A stretch of 36,776 nt of DNA from Actinomycetes bacterium (GCA_025464025.1 JAODBP010000107.1:1-36776), one strand, 5' to 3'. Counted from the first letter of the stretch, positions 23,788-33,581 are shown. Notes: generated by a model from the letters alone, not told the origin. Translations and numbers: made by a program.

Positions 23788-24174
23788 ATGGGCGGTTGGC
23801 GGACGGCTCTCATCGGCGGCTTGGTGGGCATGATCGCCCTCCTCGGCGGCTTCCTCTGGGCTGCGGCGGGAGTAGGCGCGTCCAGCTCGACCCCGACCCC
23901 GACGACCGCGCCGATCGCGGCATCGACGCCGACCTCCGCAGTGGCCCCCGCGACACACCGGCCGCTCCGACGGGCGGCGAAGGCGGCGACCCACCGGCCC
24001 GCTCCCACCACGACCGCGGCACCCACCACCACGGCACCGCCGAAGGCGACGACGACCACGACGGCCCCGACGGCCCCGACGGCCCCGAAGGCGACCACGA
24101 CCACGGCCAAGCCGAAGGCCACCACGACGACCACCCAGCCGCCGAAGGACGGGGACCCGAAGGCCCCTAGCTGA
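23788..24174 (+). CDS. Membrane-anchored Thr/Pro/Ala-rich low-complexity protein
   Basis: 128 residues. An N-terminal hydrophobic helix (TALIGGLVGMIALLGGFLWAAAG) is followed only by low-complexity Thr/Pro/Ala/Lys sequence with repeats such as PKATTTT and APTAPTAP. It is probably an exported, disordered, possibly glycosylated surface stalk. No globular domain is present. Its end overlaps the convergent ppx gene by 8 bases. It could be spurious, but the signal-like start and consistent Thr/Pro bias favour a real gene. Confidence 0.6.
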   Translation: MGGWRTALIGGLVGMIALLGGFLWAAAGVGASSSTPTPTTAPIAASTPTSAVAPATHRPLRRAAKAATHRPAPTTTAAPTTTAPPKATTTTTAPTAPTAPKATTTTAKPKATTTTTQPPKDGDPKAPS

Positions 24175-25045
24175 TCGAGGCGACGATGCCGTCGAGGATG
24201 TCGGTCTCGGAGACCAGCACCTCGTCCGCCTCGAAGTGGCGCAGCACCGAGACGAGGATGCAGCACCCGCCCACGATCACATCGGCCCGCTCGGGCTGGA
24301 GGCCCGGGTTCTCCCGCCGGTCGACCAGCGACTCGGTGGCCAGCGTGCGGAAGACGTCCTCGGCCGCGGCCCGGGTGAGCCGGAAGTGGTGGACGGCCTC
24401 GGGGTCGTAGTAGCCGAGCTCGACGGCGGCGACCGAGGTGACCGTCCCAGCCAGGCCCACGAGCCGCTTGGCCTGCTTGGCCGCCGGGAGCTGGCGCCCG
24501 ACCTCCTCGACATGGGTGCGGGCCACGCTCACCGCCATGCTCAGCTCCTCGGGCGTCGGCGGGTCCGAGGCCAGCCACTGCTCGGTGAGTCGCACGGCCC
24601 CGGTGTCGACCGACAGCACGCCCTCGGGCTGGGTCGTGCCGACCACGAACTCGGTGGAACCGCCGCCGATGTCGAACACGAGGAAGGGCCCGTCGGCCGG
24701 GTCGAGCGAGGCGGTGGCGCCCAGGAACGACAAGCGGCCCTCCTCGTCGCCCGAGAGCAGCTCGGGCCTGGTGCCGAGGGCGGCCTCGGCGGCGTCGAGG
24801 AACTCGTCGCGGTTGGCCGCGTCGCGGACGGCCGAGGTGGCGACGGCCCGCACCCGTTCGGCACCGGCTGCCCGGATCGCCTCGCCGTAGGCCCGGAGCA
24901 CGTCGAGCGTGCGCGCCATCGCCGCCGGGTCGAGCCGGCCGGTCGTGTCGACGCCCTGGCCCAACCGGGTGATCGTGGTGCGGCGATCGTCGCCCACCAG
25001 CAGGCGCGTCGAGTTCGTGCCGATGTCGACGGCGGCGACGATCAC
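24167..25045 (-). CDS. Exopolyphosphatase/GppA-family phosphatase
   Basis: 292 residues, the short single-unit form. ASKHA-type phosphate loops: VIVAAVDIGTNSTRLLV at the start and FLVFDIGGGSTEFVVG near residue 125. AGTVTSVAAVELGYYDPEAVHH is characteristic. The family removes terminal phosphate from polyphosphate or pppGpp in the cytosol. GTG start 25045 overlaps the DUF501 stop (GTGA). In mycobacteria the equivalent gene follows eno, divIC and the DUF501 gene; here it ends the cox operon. Confidence 0.92.
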   Translation of the reverse strand: MIVAAVDIGTNSTRLLVGDDRRTTITRLGQGVDTTGRLDPAAMARTLDVLRAYGEAIRAAGAERVRAVATSAVRDAANRDEFLDAAEAALGTRPELLSGDEEGRLSFLGATASLDPADGPFLVFDIGGGSTEFVVGTTQPEGVLSVDTGAVRLTEQWLASDPPTPEELSMAVSVARTHVEEVGRQLPAAKQAKRLVGLAGTVTSVAAVELGYYDPEAVHHFRLTRAAAEDVFRTLATESLVDRRENPGLQPERADVIVGGCCILVSVLRHFEADEVLVSETDILDGIVASIS

Positions 25046-25497
25046 CGGTAGGCCTCGATCCGCTCGTCGACCCACGCACCGACGGGGTCGTCGCCGCCGG
25101 CGAGGAACCAGGCGTAGTGGCCGTGCAGGCACTTGACGCCGATGCGCGTGCCGCCCACGCCGCCGCTCGGGCGAGGGCCGGCATGGCCGTCGGGGATCTC
25201 GGCGTCGCGCTCGGCGGCGTAGCGCCGGTGGGCTTCGGCCAGCACCTCGGGGTCGACGTCGGCCTCGGCCGCATTGACGCCGCCAGCGGCCTCGAGCCGA
25301 CCGACCGCCGTGGCGATCGGGCCGGCCAGCAGCCAGTACAGCGTCGGCATCGGCGTGCCGTCGTCGAGCAGGGGCGCGTTGCGGAGGACCACCGGGACGC
25401 CCTGGTCGTCGCGCACGACGATCTCGAAGTCGCCCTGGGGCCGCCGCCCGAGGAGCCGGGTGACTACTTCTTCTTCTTGCGGCGACGCAGGAGCCAC
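25042..25497 (-). CDS. DUF501 family protein
   Basis: 151 residues. LLGRRPQGDFEIVVRDDQGV, then PLLDDGTPMPTLYWLLAGP, GRLEAAGG and KCLHGHYAWFLAGGDDPVG are hallmark DUF501 segments. A Cys and His cluster may bind metal, and the function is unknown. No ATG is available; GTG 25497 is the best start and lies 34 bases inside the end of the coxG-like gene. The family normally sits between divIC and ppx, so its place here at the end of the cox genes is notable. Confidence 0.88.
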   Translation of the reverse strand: MAPASPQEEEVVTRLLGRRPQGDFEIVVRDDQGVPVVLRNAPLLDDGTPMPTLYWLLAGPIATAVGRLEAAGGVNAAEADVDPEVLAEAHRRYAAERDAEIPDGHAGPRPSGGVGGTRIGVKCLHGHYAWFLAGGDDPVGAWVDERIEAYR

Positions 25498-26150
25498 AGG
25501 AGGACGACGAGCACGCCGACGATCGGGCCCACCCGCTTGACGACGGGGGAGCCGGCGGTGCCGAGCAGGTCGACCGGCTCGGCCGGCTTGGAGTCGATCT
25601 TGCGCGGGCCTGACGAGGCCCCCGAGCCGTTCGACGACGGAGCGGCGCCCGGCGACGGGGCACCGGTCTCGGTGGCCGGGGTCTCGACCGGCGACGGCGA
25701 CGGGGAGCCCGACAGCACGTCGGCCTCGAGCGCCTTCACGAACTGGTCCATGAGCTTGGCGCTCACGTCGGCCATCACGCCCCGGCCGAACTGGGCGACC
25801 TTGCCGGTGACGGTGAGGTCGGTGACGACGCTCACCTTGGTGCCGTCGCCCTCGGCCACGAGGGTGGCGGTGATGGTGGCCGAGGCGTTGCCCTGGCCCC
25901 GGGTGTCGCGGCCCTCGGCCTTGATCACGGCCTTGTGGCCGGCGTCGTCGCGCTCGAGGAACGAAGCGGCGCCCTTGTACTGGGCGGTGATGGGCCCGAC
26001 CTTCACCTTCACGATGCCGCGGAACTCGTCGCCCTCGACCTCCTGGAGCTCGGCGCCCGGCATGCAGGGGGCGATCCGCTCGAGGTCGGTGAGCACGGCC
26101 CACGCCTCGTCGACCGGCACGCTCACCGAGAACTCGTTGGTCAGGTCCAC
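25464..26150 (-). CDS. CoxG-like SRPBCC protein with C-terminal membrane anchor
   Basis: 228 residues. The SRPBCC/CoxG domain spans about 1-145 (FSVSVPVDEAWAVLTDLERI, ELQEVEGDEFRGIVKVKVGP, QFGRGVMADVSAKLMDQFV). A Pro/Ser-rich linker follows, then a hydrophobic helix (GPIVGVLVVLLWLL) and a basic RRRKKKK end, so it would be held on the inner face of the membrane. In Oligotropha CoxG takes part in anchoring CO dehydrogenase to the membrane. GTG 26150 overlaps the previous gene by 10 bases. Confidence 0.9.
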   Translation of the reverse strand: MDLTNEFSVSVPVDEAWAVLTDLERIAPCMPGAELQEVEGDEFRGIVKVKVGPITAQYKGAASFLERDDAGHKAVIKAEGRDTRGQGNASATITATLVAEGDGTKVSVVTDLTVTGKVAQFGRGVMADVSAKLMDQFVKALEADVLSGSPSPSPVETPATETGAPSPGAAPSSNGSGASSGPRKIDSKPAEPVDLLGTAGSPVVKRVGPIVGVLVVLLWLLRRRKKKK

Positions 26151-26683
26151 GTCGCCAGATCCTCCTGCGTGTCCACGTCGGCGGGGTCGCCCGGGCACGC
26201 TACTTCGGTCACGAGGTCGGGCCGTCCTCGCAGCAGCGAGCGCGCCCCTTCGTCCCCTTCGCGGGGCAGCAGCGACCACACCTCGGCGGCGAAGCGGACC
26301 GGGTTGCGGCGCTGCCCGACATAGGTGGCCACCGCGACCGGGGTGGCCGTGGCCGCCGCCACCAACCGCCACGCCTCGGCCGGGATCAGGGGCTGGTCGC
26401 CCAGGCCCACGACGACGGCGTCGTGACCGGCGGCGGCATCGATCCCGGCGGCCAGCGACGTGGCCTGGCCCTCGGCCCACCGGGGGTTGCGCACCTCGCG
26501 GGCGCCAGGCGGCAGCTCGAGCTCGACGGCACCGGTGACGACGAGCAGCTCGTCGAGCCCACCGGCCGCCTCCAGCGCCCAGGCGACGAGCGGGCGGCCC
26601 CGGAACGTCGCCAGCAGCTTGTGTCCGTCGCCGCCGAACCTCGTGCCCCCGCCCGCCGCGAGCACGAGCGCCGCGGTGGTCAC
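26141..26683 (-). CDS. MobA/MocA-like nucleotidyltransferase for molybdenum cofactor
   Basis: 180 residues. The NTP-transferase start ALVLAAGGGTRFGGDGHKLL and RNPRWAEGQATSLAAGIDAAAG, VVVGLGDQPLIP and RRNPVRFA match the MobA/MocA family. In a cox operon the likely role is attaching CMP to molybdopterin to give the cytosine dinucleotide cofactor used by CO-dehydrogenase-type enzymes (MocA role, by context). GTG 26683 overlaps the xdhC stop (GTGA). Confidence 0.9.
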   Translation of the reverse strand: MTTAALVLAAGGGTRFGGDGHKLLATFRGRPLVAWALEAAGGLDELLVVTGAVELELPPGAREVRNPRWAEGQATSLAAGIDAAAGHDAVVVGLGDQPLIPAEAWRLVAAATATPVAVATYVGQRRNPVRFAAEVWSLLPREGDEGARSLLRGRPDLVTEVACPGDPADVDTQEDLATWT

Positions 26684-27468
26684 GCCCGCGAGGCGTGGAT
26701 GGGACCGTCGACCTCGCGGAGGGGACGGGCCCGGTGGCCGGTGCGAGCGGCGATGATCTCGGCGCAGATCGACACCGCCGTCTCCTCCGGCGTGCGGGCG
26801 CCGATGTCGAGCCCGATCGGCGCCTGGACGCGCCCGAGGTCGGCCGGGTCGACGCCCGCCTCCTCCAGCCGCTTGTTGCGCTCGTCGGTCGTGCGCCGCG
26901 AGCCCATAGCGCCGATGTAGCCGGCCTTGGTGGCCAGCGCCGCGGTGAGGGCGGGCACGTCGAACTTGTGGTCGTGGGTCAGCACGCACACGGCGTCGCG
27001 CGGGCCGAGCGTGTCGCCCACCCGCTCGAGGAGGCGGTGGGGCCAGTCGACGACGACCTCGTCGGCGAACGGGAAGCGGAGCTTCGTGGCGAACACCTCG
27101 CGGGCGTCGCACACGGTCACCCGGTAGCCGAGCACCTTCGCCACCCGCACCAGGGCAGCGGTGAAGTCGACGGCGCCGAAGATCAGCATGCGGGGCGGCG
27201 GGGCGAAGCTCTCGACGAAGACGGTGACCTCGTCCTGGCGAGCCTCGCCGTGGGGCCCGTAGTGGCGGGTGCCGGAGCGGCCGGCGTCGAGCTCGGCGAT
27301 GGTGTCGCGGGTGACGACGCGGTCGAGGTCCTCGTCGCCGAGCGTGCCCTCGGTGCCGCCGTCGACGACGAGCAGCTTCCCGCCCACGCCGGGCCCGGAG
27401 ACCACCGTCGCCAGGGCCACGGGCTGCTCGGCCCGCATCGCCTCGGCCAGCCGGTCGAAGAGGGTCAC
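26680..27468 (-). CDS. XdhC/CoxI-family protein, two-domain form
   Basis: 262 residues. A degenerate XdhC_CoxI N-terminal part (LAEAMRAEQPVALATVV) and a Rossmann-like XdhC_C domain: PRMLIFGAVDFTAALVRVAK, VCDAREVFATKLRFPFADE, CVLTHDHKFDVPAL and GYIGAMGSRRT, with IGLDIGARTPEETAVSI near the end. XdhC-type proteins bind molybdenum cofactor, protect it while sulfuration occurs, and deliver it to the hydroxylase. GTG 27468 overlaps the stop of the short partner gene. Confidence 0.92.
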   Translation of the reverse strand: MTLFDRLAEAMRAEQPVALATVVSGPGVGGKLLVVDGGTEGTLGDEDLDRVVTRDTIAELDAGRSGTRHYGPHGEARQDEVTVFVESFAPPPRMLIFGAVDFTAALVRVAKVLGYRVTVCDAREVFATKLRFPFADEVVVDWPHRLLERVGDTLGPRDAVCVLTHDHKFDVPALTAALATKAGYIGAMGSRRTTDERNKRLEEAGVDPADLGRVQAPIGLDIGARTPEETAVSICAEIIAARTGHRARPLREVDGPIHASRA

Positions 27469-27782
27469 CAGTCCAGCTCCTCGAGGAAGAGGTGGATCGT
27501 GCCGCCGCAGGTGAGGCCCACGGCGAAGGCGTCGTCGTCGCTGTAGCCGAACGTGACCAGCTTGCCGTCGCCGTGCTGCTCGAGCAGGCCCAGCGCCTCG
27601 GTGACGACCGCGCCCTCGACGCAGCCGCCCGACACCGAGCCGGCCACCTCACCGGCCTCGTTCACGGCCATCGCCGCGCCGGGCAGCCGGGGGCCGGAGC
27701 CCTCGACGTCGACGACGCGGGCCAGCGCCACGCGCTTGCCCTGCTTCCGCCACCGCTCCAGGTCGCTCAGGATCTCCTTCAT
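27465..27782 (-). CDS. XdhC/CoxI N-terminal-domain protein
   Basis: 105 residues holding only the XdhC_CoxI N-terminal domain: GSGPRLPGAAMAVNEAGEV and GSVSGGCVEGAVVTEAL, with the conserved GGC(V)E motif. Many cox and xdh operons split or duplicate this function, and a short and a long member side by side is common in actinobacteria. It probably works with the longer partner in cofactor insertion. ATG 27782 overlaps the coxE stop and its own stop overlaps the next start. Confidence 0.9.
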   Translation of the reverse strand: MKEILSDLERWRKQGKRVALARVVDVEGSGPRLPGAAMAVNEAGEVAGSVSGGCVEGAVVTEALGLLEQHGDGKLVTFGYSDDDAFAVGLTCGGTIHLFLEELDW

Positions 27783-28861
27783 GCTGCGATGAGTCTCGCA
27801 AGGGATTCGAGCGATGCCACCGCGTGGCCCTCGACGAACTCGTCGACCCACGGCAGGGCCGCCGCCATGCCACCGGCCAGCGGCGCGTACCCGGGCGAGG
27901 CCTTGAGCGGGTTGACCCACACCAGGCGATGGGCGACGCGGGACAGGCGGGCCACGTGCTCGCCCAGCTCGGCCGGGTTCCCCCGGTCCCACCCGTCGGA
28001 CAGGATGACGACCACGGCGCCGCGGGCCATGCCCCGCACGCCGTAGCGCTCGGTGAACTCGCCGATCGTCTCCCCCAGCCGGGTGCCGCCCTCGAAGTCG
28101 GGCACGGCGTCGGTGGCGGCGGCGAGGGCGGCGTCGGCGTCGTGGGTGCGCAGCATCGGCGTCAGCCGGGTGAGGCGGGTGCCGAGGCTGAAGACCTCGA
28201 CCGCGTCGCGGGCCGTCACCGCGGCATGGGCGAAGCGCAGGAGGCCGCGGGCGTAGTCGGCCATCGAGCCCGAGACGTCGATCAGCAGCACGACCCGGCG
28301 GCGGCGCTCGCCCGGCGCCTGGTGGGCCAGGTGCACCGGCTCGCCGCCCGCCCGCAGGGCGTCCGCCACCGTGCGGCGCAGGTCGAGGTCGCCCCGGTGG
28401 CTGGGGCGCCGTCGGCGGGATCGACGGCGGGGGCCGTGCAGCCGCAGGGCGTCGATCATCCGGTCGGCCTCGGCCCGCTCCTCGGCGGTGAGCTCGGCCA
28501 GATCCTTGTGGCGCAGCACCTCGACCGCACTCCACCGGAGCACCTCGTCGGACGGGTCGCCCTCGCCGTCGCCCTCCCCCGCATCCGGATCGTCGACGGC
28601 GACGATGCGGCGCTCGAGGGTGGTGTGCGACCGGTGGATGTGCGCGGCCTGCCCCTCCCAGAAGTCGGTGAAGGCGGCGTCGTAGGCCTCGATGTCCTCG
28701 GGTCGGCGGACCAACGTGGCCCGTCCCGCCCAGTAGACGCCGTCCCGCTCGTCGAGGCCCACGGCGTCGAGCGCCTTGGCGTAGCCGACGACCGTGTCGG
28801 GCGGCACCGCCAGCCCCCGCAGCCGGAGCTGGGCGGCGAAGGAGACGGCGAGGTCAGCCAA
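27779..28861 (-). CDS. CoxE-like von Willebrand factor A protein
   Basis: 360 residues. An N-terminal helical region, a basic segment (PRRRSRRRRPSHRG), then a C-terminal vWA domain with MIDAS residues DVSGSMADYA (Asp-x-Ser-x-Ser) and VVVILSDGWDRG. CoxE pairs with the MoxR-type ATPase CoxD and is thought to help assemble the metal centre of CO dehydrogenase. No ATG or GTG fits; TTG 28861 is chosen because GGAG lies 7 bases upstream (28869-28872). Confidence 0.9.
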   Translation of the reverse strand: MADLAVSFAAQLRLRGLAVPPDTVVGYAKALDAVGLDERDGVYWAGRATLVRRPEDIEAYDAAFTDFWEGQAAHIHRSHTTLERRIVAVDDPDAGEGDGEGDPSDEVLRWSAVEVLRHKDLAELTAEERAEADRMIDALRLHGPRRRSRRRRPSHRGDLDLRRTVADALRAGGEPVHLAHQAPGERRRRVVLLIDVSGSMADYARGLLRFAHAAVTARDAVEVFSLGTRLTRLTPMLRTHDADAALAAATDAVPDFEGGTRLGETIGEFTERYGVRGMARGAVVVILSDGWDRGNPAELGEHVARLSRVAHRLVWVNPLKASPGYAPLAGGMAAALPWVDEFVEGHAVASLESLARLIAA

Positions 28862-29726
28862 GGAGCCGCTCCAGGCCCTCGGCCCGAACCCTCGCCTGGT
28901 CCTCCCGGTACTTGAGGACGGTGCCGAGCGTGGCATCGGCCGACTCGACGTCGAGGTGGTCCTTGCCGAGCGCGGCCAGGGCCAGCGCCCAGTCGATCGT
29001 CTCGGCCACACCGGGCGGCTTGTAGACGCCCGACTGGCGGATCGCGGCCGCCGCGGCGGCGACCTGCTGGGCCAGCCGCTCGGGCACACCCGGGGCCCGG
29101 AGGCGGACGATCTCGACCTCCCGGGCCAGCGTCGGGTGCTCGACCCAGTGGTAGAGGCAGCGGCGCTTCAGGGCGTCGTGCACGTCGCGGGTGCGGTTCG
29201 ACGTGACGACGGCGATCGGCGGGGTCACGGCCCGGATCGTGCCGAGCTCGGGCACGGTGACGGCCCAGTCCGACAGCACCTCGAGCAGGAACGCCTCGAA
29301 CTCGTCGTCGGCCCGGTCGACCTCGTCGATCAGCAGCACCGGCGGCGGCCCCTCCCGGGGCGTGACCGCCTCCAGCAGCGGGCGGCGCACCAGGAACCGC
29401 TCGTCGTACAGCCCGCGCTCCAGCTCCTCGACGCCGCCGACCGATCCGGCTGCCTCGGCCGCCCGCAGGTGCAGAAGCTGGCGGGCGTGGTCCCACTCGT
29501 ACACGGCGTTGGCCACGTCGAGCCCCTCGTAGCACTGGAGCCGGAGCAGCTCGCCGCCGGTCCAGCGGGAGATGGCCTTGGCCAGCTCGGTCTTGCCGAC
29601 CCCGGCATCACCCTCCAGCAGCAGCGGCCGCTGGAGGGTGAGGGCCAGGAACACCGACGTCGCCAGACCCTCGTCGGGGAGGTACCCGTGCTCGGTGAGC
29701 GCGGCGGTGACGTCGGGGACGTTCAC
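28854..29726 (-). CDS. CoxD-like MoxR-family AAA+ ATPase
   Basis: 290 residues. Walker A GDAGVGKTEL near residue 35, Walker B VLLIDEVDRADD, sensor 1 VVTSNRTRDVHDALKRRC. The phrase LQCYEGLDVANAVYEWDH is characteristic of the CoxD/MoxR branch. It would remodel the hydroxylase during assembly together with the vWA protein. GTG 29726 overlaps the stop of the CBM48 gene (GTGA), and its own end overlaps the vWA start by 8 bases. Confidence 0.92.
   Translation of the reverse strand: MNVPDVTAALTEHGYLPDEGLATSVFLALTLQRPLLLEGDAGVGKTELAKAISRWTGGELLRLQCYEGLDVANAVYEWDHARQLLHLRAAEAAGSVGGVEELERGLYDERFLVRRPLLEAVTPREGPPPVLLIDEVDRADDEFEAFLLEVLSDWAVTVPELGTIRAVTPPIAVVTSNRTRDVHDALKRRCLYHWVEHPTLAREVEIVRLRAPGVPERLAQQVAAAAAAIRQSGVYKPPGVAETIDWALALAALGKDHLDVESADATLGTVLKYREDQARVRAEGLERLLG
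28869..28872 (-). promoter_or_regulatory. Shine-Dalgarno site for the TTG start of coxE
   Basis: Reverse-strand GGAG with a 7-base spacer to TTG 28861, inside the end of the coxD gene. It decides the unusual start of the vWA gene. Confidence 0.6.
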
Positions 29727-30010
29727 GTGCAGATGAGCGAGTTGGGCTCGCCGTACTCGTTGGTGGTCACGTCGGCTTCGTGGTCGGTGAACCACGTGCC
29801 GCCGTCGGACAGGTACTTGAACGCGTACGTGCCGCCCGCGGGCACGACGACGGAAGCGCTGCGGGTGCCGTTCCACCGCTTCTTCAGCGGGTTGGCGTGC
29901 GGGTCCCAGTCGTTGAAGTCTCCGAGCACGGAGACGGGTTGGGGGGTTTCCTGCAGGGGGAGCGTGAAGGTCAGCTTCACGCCCTCCTTGCCGGGTGATC
30001 GCTTGATCAT
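29723..30010 (-). CDS. CBM48/AMPK-type glycogen-binding-like protein inside the cox operon
   Basis: 95 residues forming one immunoglobulin-like early-set domain: VSVLGDFNDWDPHANPLKKR, VVVPAGGTYAFKYLSDGGTW, then HEADVTTNEYGEPNSLI. This is the CBM48/isoamylase early-set pattern found in AMPK beta subunits and glycogen-branching enzymes, including the two Trp that often contact glucan. Why it sits among CO-dehydrogenase genes is unclear. ATG 30010 lies 11 bases after the coxM stop, with TAGCCT at 8 bases, and its end overlaps coxD by GTGA. Confidence 0.87.
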   Translation of the reverse strand: MIKRSPGKEGVKLTFTLPLQETPQPVSVLGDFNDWDPHANPLKKRWNGTRSASVVVPAGGTYAFKYLSDGGTWFTDHEADVTTNEYGEPNSLICT

Positions 30011-30018
30011 GCCCCTGA

Positions 30019-30024
30019 AGGCTA
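30019..30024 (-). promoter_or_regulatory. Candidate internal -10 element (TAGCCT)
   Basis: Reverse-strand TAGCCT, 8 bases before ATG 30010. Its TAG is also the stop of the coxM gene, as in the forward example at 14538. It could give an internal transcript of the accessory genes. Confidence 0.3.
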
Positions 30025-30839
30025 CGCGCCCGCTTCCTCGAGGCCGCGCCGCACCAAGACTCGCGAAAGGTGACGGCGGTACTCCTCGGAGGCGTTGAGG
30101 TCCTCCGACGGGTTCGTGCCCTCGTCCGCGACGGCGGCGGCATCGGCGGCCGAGGCGCCCGAGGCGAGCGCCGCCTCGACGTTGGTGGCCCGGATCGGCG
30201 TGGAGCCCATGTTCACCAGGGCGATCCCGGTGTGCCCGTTGCGCACGACGGCAGCGCCGACGATGGCCCAGTCCTGGGCCCGCTTCACGAACTTCTGGTA
30301 CGAGAACGTGGCGCCCGGCATCTTCGGGACCCGCACCTCGACGAGCAGCTCGTCGGGGGCGAGGGCGGACTCGAGGAAGCCCTGGAAGAAGTCGGCGGCG
30401 GCCACGGTCCGGTCGCCGTTCGGCCCCCGCAGCACCATCGACCCACCCATGGCCAGCACGGCGGCGGGGAGGTCGGAGGCCGGGTCGGCGTGGGCCAACG
30501 ACCCGCCGAGCGTGCCCCGGTGGCGGACCTGCGGGTCGCCGACGAAGCCGGCCACGTGGGCGAGGAGCCCGGCGTTGGCCTTGAGCAGGTCGGAGTGCTC
30601 GACGTCGTGGTGGCGGGTGAGGCCGCCGATGGCGATCTCGTCGCCGTCCTCGCGGATGTAGGACAGCTCGGTGAGCCGGCCCACGTCGACGAGCACCGAC
30701 GGCGTGGCCAGGCGCAGCTTCATGAGCGGCAGCAGCGAGTGGCCGCCGGCGAGGACCTTGGCCTCGTCGCCGTGCTCGGTGAGGGCGGCGATGGCCTCGT
30801 CGACCGAGCCGGCCCGGACGTACTCGAAGGCGGCGGGGA

Positions 30840-30843
<4 letters not shown>
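30022..30843 (-). CDS. coxM: Form II CO dehydrogenase-like FAD subunit
   Basis: 273 residues. FAD-binding motifs [17 protein letters not shown] near residue 33 and [20 protein letters not shown] near residue 109 identify the medium, flavin subunit of the CODH/xanthine-dehydrogenase family. A CO_deh_flav_C domain follows (about 165-273). It passes electrons from the iron-sulfur subunit to an acceptor such as quinone. GTG 30843 overlaps the coxS stop by GTGA. Confidence 0.95.
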
Positions 30844-31306
<463 letters not shown>

Positions 31307-31310
<4 letters not shown>

Positions 31311-33568
31311 CCGCGTGCCTCCTGGATGGCCGACCAGACCCGCTGGGGGGTGGCCGGCATGTCGATGTGGCGGATGCCGAGGTGCGACAGGGCATCGATG
31401 ACCGCGCTCTGCACGGCCGGCGTGGCGCCGATGGTGCCGGACTCGCCGATGCCCTTGGCCCCGAGCGGGTTGGCCGTGGTCGGCGTCTCCATTGGTACCA
31501 GCTCGAAGCTGGGCAGCTCGGTGGCCGAGATGAACGTGTAGTCGGCGAAGTTCGACGTCACCGGGTTGCCGTCGGCGTCGTAGACCATCTCCTCGCAGAG
31601 GGCCTGGCCCACGCCCTGGGCGATGCCGCCGTGGCGCTGGCCCTCGACGATCATCGGGTTGAGCAGCACGCCGGCGTCGTCGACCGTGATCACCCGCTTG
31701 ACCGTGACGTGGCCGGTCTCGGTGTCGACCTCGACCACGGCGACGTGGGCGCCGAACGGGAAGGTGGAGCTGGCCGCCTGGAAGACGGTGTCGACGACGA
31801 GGGGCGCCTCGGTCTGGTCGACGATCTCGGCCCAGCTCCGACCGGCGCTCGGGGTGCCGGCCACGTGGAAGCGACCGTCGATCTTGTCGAGGACGATGTC
31901 GTCGGGGTTGGCCTCGAGCAGGTCGGCCGCCTTCTGCTTGGCCAGCTCGACCAGCTCGACCGACGCCTGGTGCACGGCGGAGCCGCCGAGCTGGAGGCTG
32001 CGGGAGCCCATCGTGCCCTGGCCCACCGGCACGAGGTCGGTGTCGCCGTGGATGACCTCGATCTGGTCCATCGGGATGCCGAGCTGCTCGCTGGCCAGCA
32101 TCGACCACGAGGTGACGTGGCCCTGCCCGTGGGGCGAGGTGCCGGTGTAGACCTTGGCCCCGCCGTCGGGCGTGATCTCGACCTTGGCCACCTCGTTGCC
32201 GGCGTAGGGGCCGCCGGTGACCTCGACGTACACGGCGACGCCGATGCCGAGCTGGACGGCGTCGCCGCTGGCCCGGCGAGCCTGCTGGTCCTTGCGGAGC
32301 TCGGCGTAGCCCGAGCTCTCGAGGGCGAGGTCGAGGGCCCGCTCGTAGTCGCCCGAGTCGTAGGTGGCGCCGGCCGCCGTCTGGTGCGGGAAGGCGTCCT
32401 TCGGGATGAGGTTCTTGCGGCGCAGCTCGGCCGGGTCCATCCCGATCTCGGCGGCGAAGAGGTCCATCGCCCGCTCGATGGCGGCGCTCGCCTCGGGGCG
32501 GCCGGCGCCGCGGTAGGCGACGGTCGGCGTGGTGTTGGTGACGACGGTGACGCTCGTCGACTCGATCTTCGGGATCGTGTAGACGCCGGCCGCCATCATC
32601 CGGGTGAGGAACGGGAGCATGCCGCCCATCGAGGTGTACGCCCCGTTGTCGGCGACGATCTCGAGCCGGTAGGCCTCGACCGTGCCGTCGCGGGTCCCGC
32701 CGATGGTGACGGTCTGGACCTGGCCGCGACCGTGGCCCATGGCGAGCATGTTCTCGGTGCGGGTCTCGGTCCAGCGCATGGCCCGGCCGGTGTGGCGGGC
32801 CAGCCAGCCGGTGAGGATCTCCTCGGGGGCGACGCCGGTCTTGGCGCCGAAGCCGCCGCCGACGTCGGGCGAGATGAGGTGGACCTGGCCCGGCTCGAGG
32901 CCGAGGATCCCCTGGAAGCCGTCGCGGGCGCCCTGCGGGCCCTGCGTCGACAGCCAGACCGTGAGGCGCTCACCGTCCCAGGCCGCGGCGCACGACCGGA
33001 CCTCGAGCGGGGCGATGGCGACGCGCTGGTTGTTGATCTTCTCGGTGACGACGACCTCGCACCCGTCGAACAGCGTCGGGTCGAGCTCCTCGCCGAGCTT
33101 CATCGTGATGTTGGTGCCGGCCGCCTCGTGGAGGATGACCTCGTCCTTGGCCGCGTCCTCCATGTCGACGACCACCGGCAGCGGGTCGTAGTCGACGAAG
33201 ACCAGCTCGGCGGCGTCCTCGCCCTGGTAGCGCTGCTCGGTGACGATGGCGACGATGGGCTCGCCGACGAAGCGCACCACGTCGGTGGCCAGCGGCGCCC
33301 GGAGCACCGCCGGGTTCAGGAGCATGAGGCCAGGCGTGGCGGCCAGGCCGACGTCGGCCGCGGTGAACACCCCGACCACGCCGGGGGCCTGGGCGGCCTC
33401 CTCGGTGTCGACGGAGGTGATGCGGGCGTGCGCCATCGTGGAGCGCACGAACGTGACGTAGGCCGCGCCGGCCAGGCGCTCGTCACGCAGGTCGTCGACG
33501 TAGGTGCCGCCGACGGTCAGGAACTTCGGATCCTCACGACGCAGGACCCGATTCCCCAGGATGCTCAA
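31307..33568 (-). CDS. coxL: Form II CO dehydrogenase-like molybdenum subunit
   Basis: 753 residues, normal for the Mo-binding subunit of the xanthine-dehydrogenase family. Motifs: [12 protein letters not shown], the active-site loop AYRGAGR at 351-357, and [17 protein letters not shown] with the catalytic Glu at 709. The loop is the form II type; true aerobic CO dehydrogenase (form I) has AYXCSFR with the copper-binding Cys. It hydroxylates or oxidises an unknown substrate, perhaps CO. TTG 33568 is the start: it matches the family N-terminus and has GGGGGAGAGG just upstream. Confidence 0.95.
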
Positions 33569-33570
33569 CG

Positions 33571-33581
33571 ACCTCTCCCCC
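33571..33581 (-). promoter_or_regulatory. Shine-Dalgarno site for the TTG start of coxL
   Basis: Reverse-strand GGGGGAGAGGT precedes TTG 33568 by a few bases. It supports the unusual TTG start of the large subunit. Confidence 0.6.

Noticed and set aside
23788..24174. Calling the Thr/Pro-rich gene a specific surface protein
   Set aside because: Only a membrane helix and low-complexity sequence are visible, so it was kept as an unnamed exported protein.
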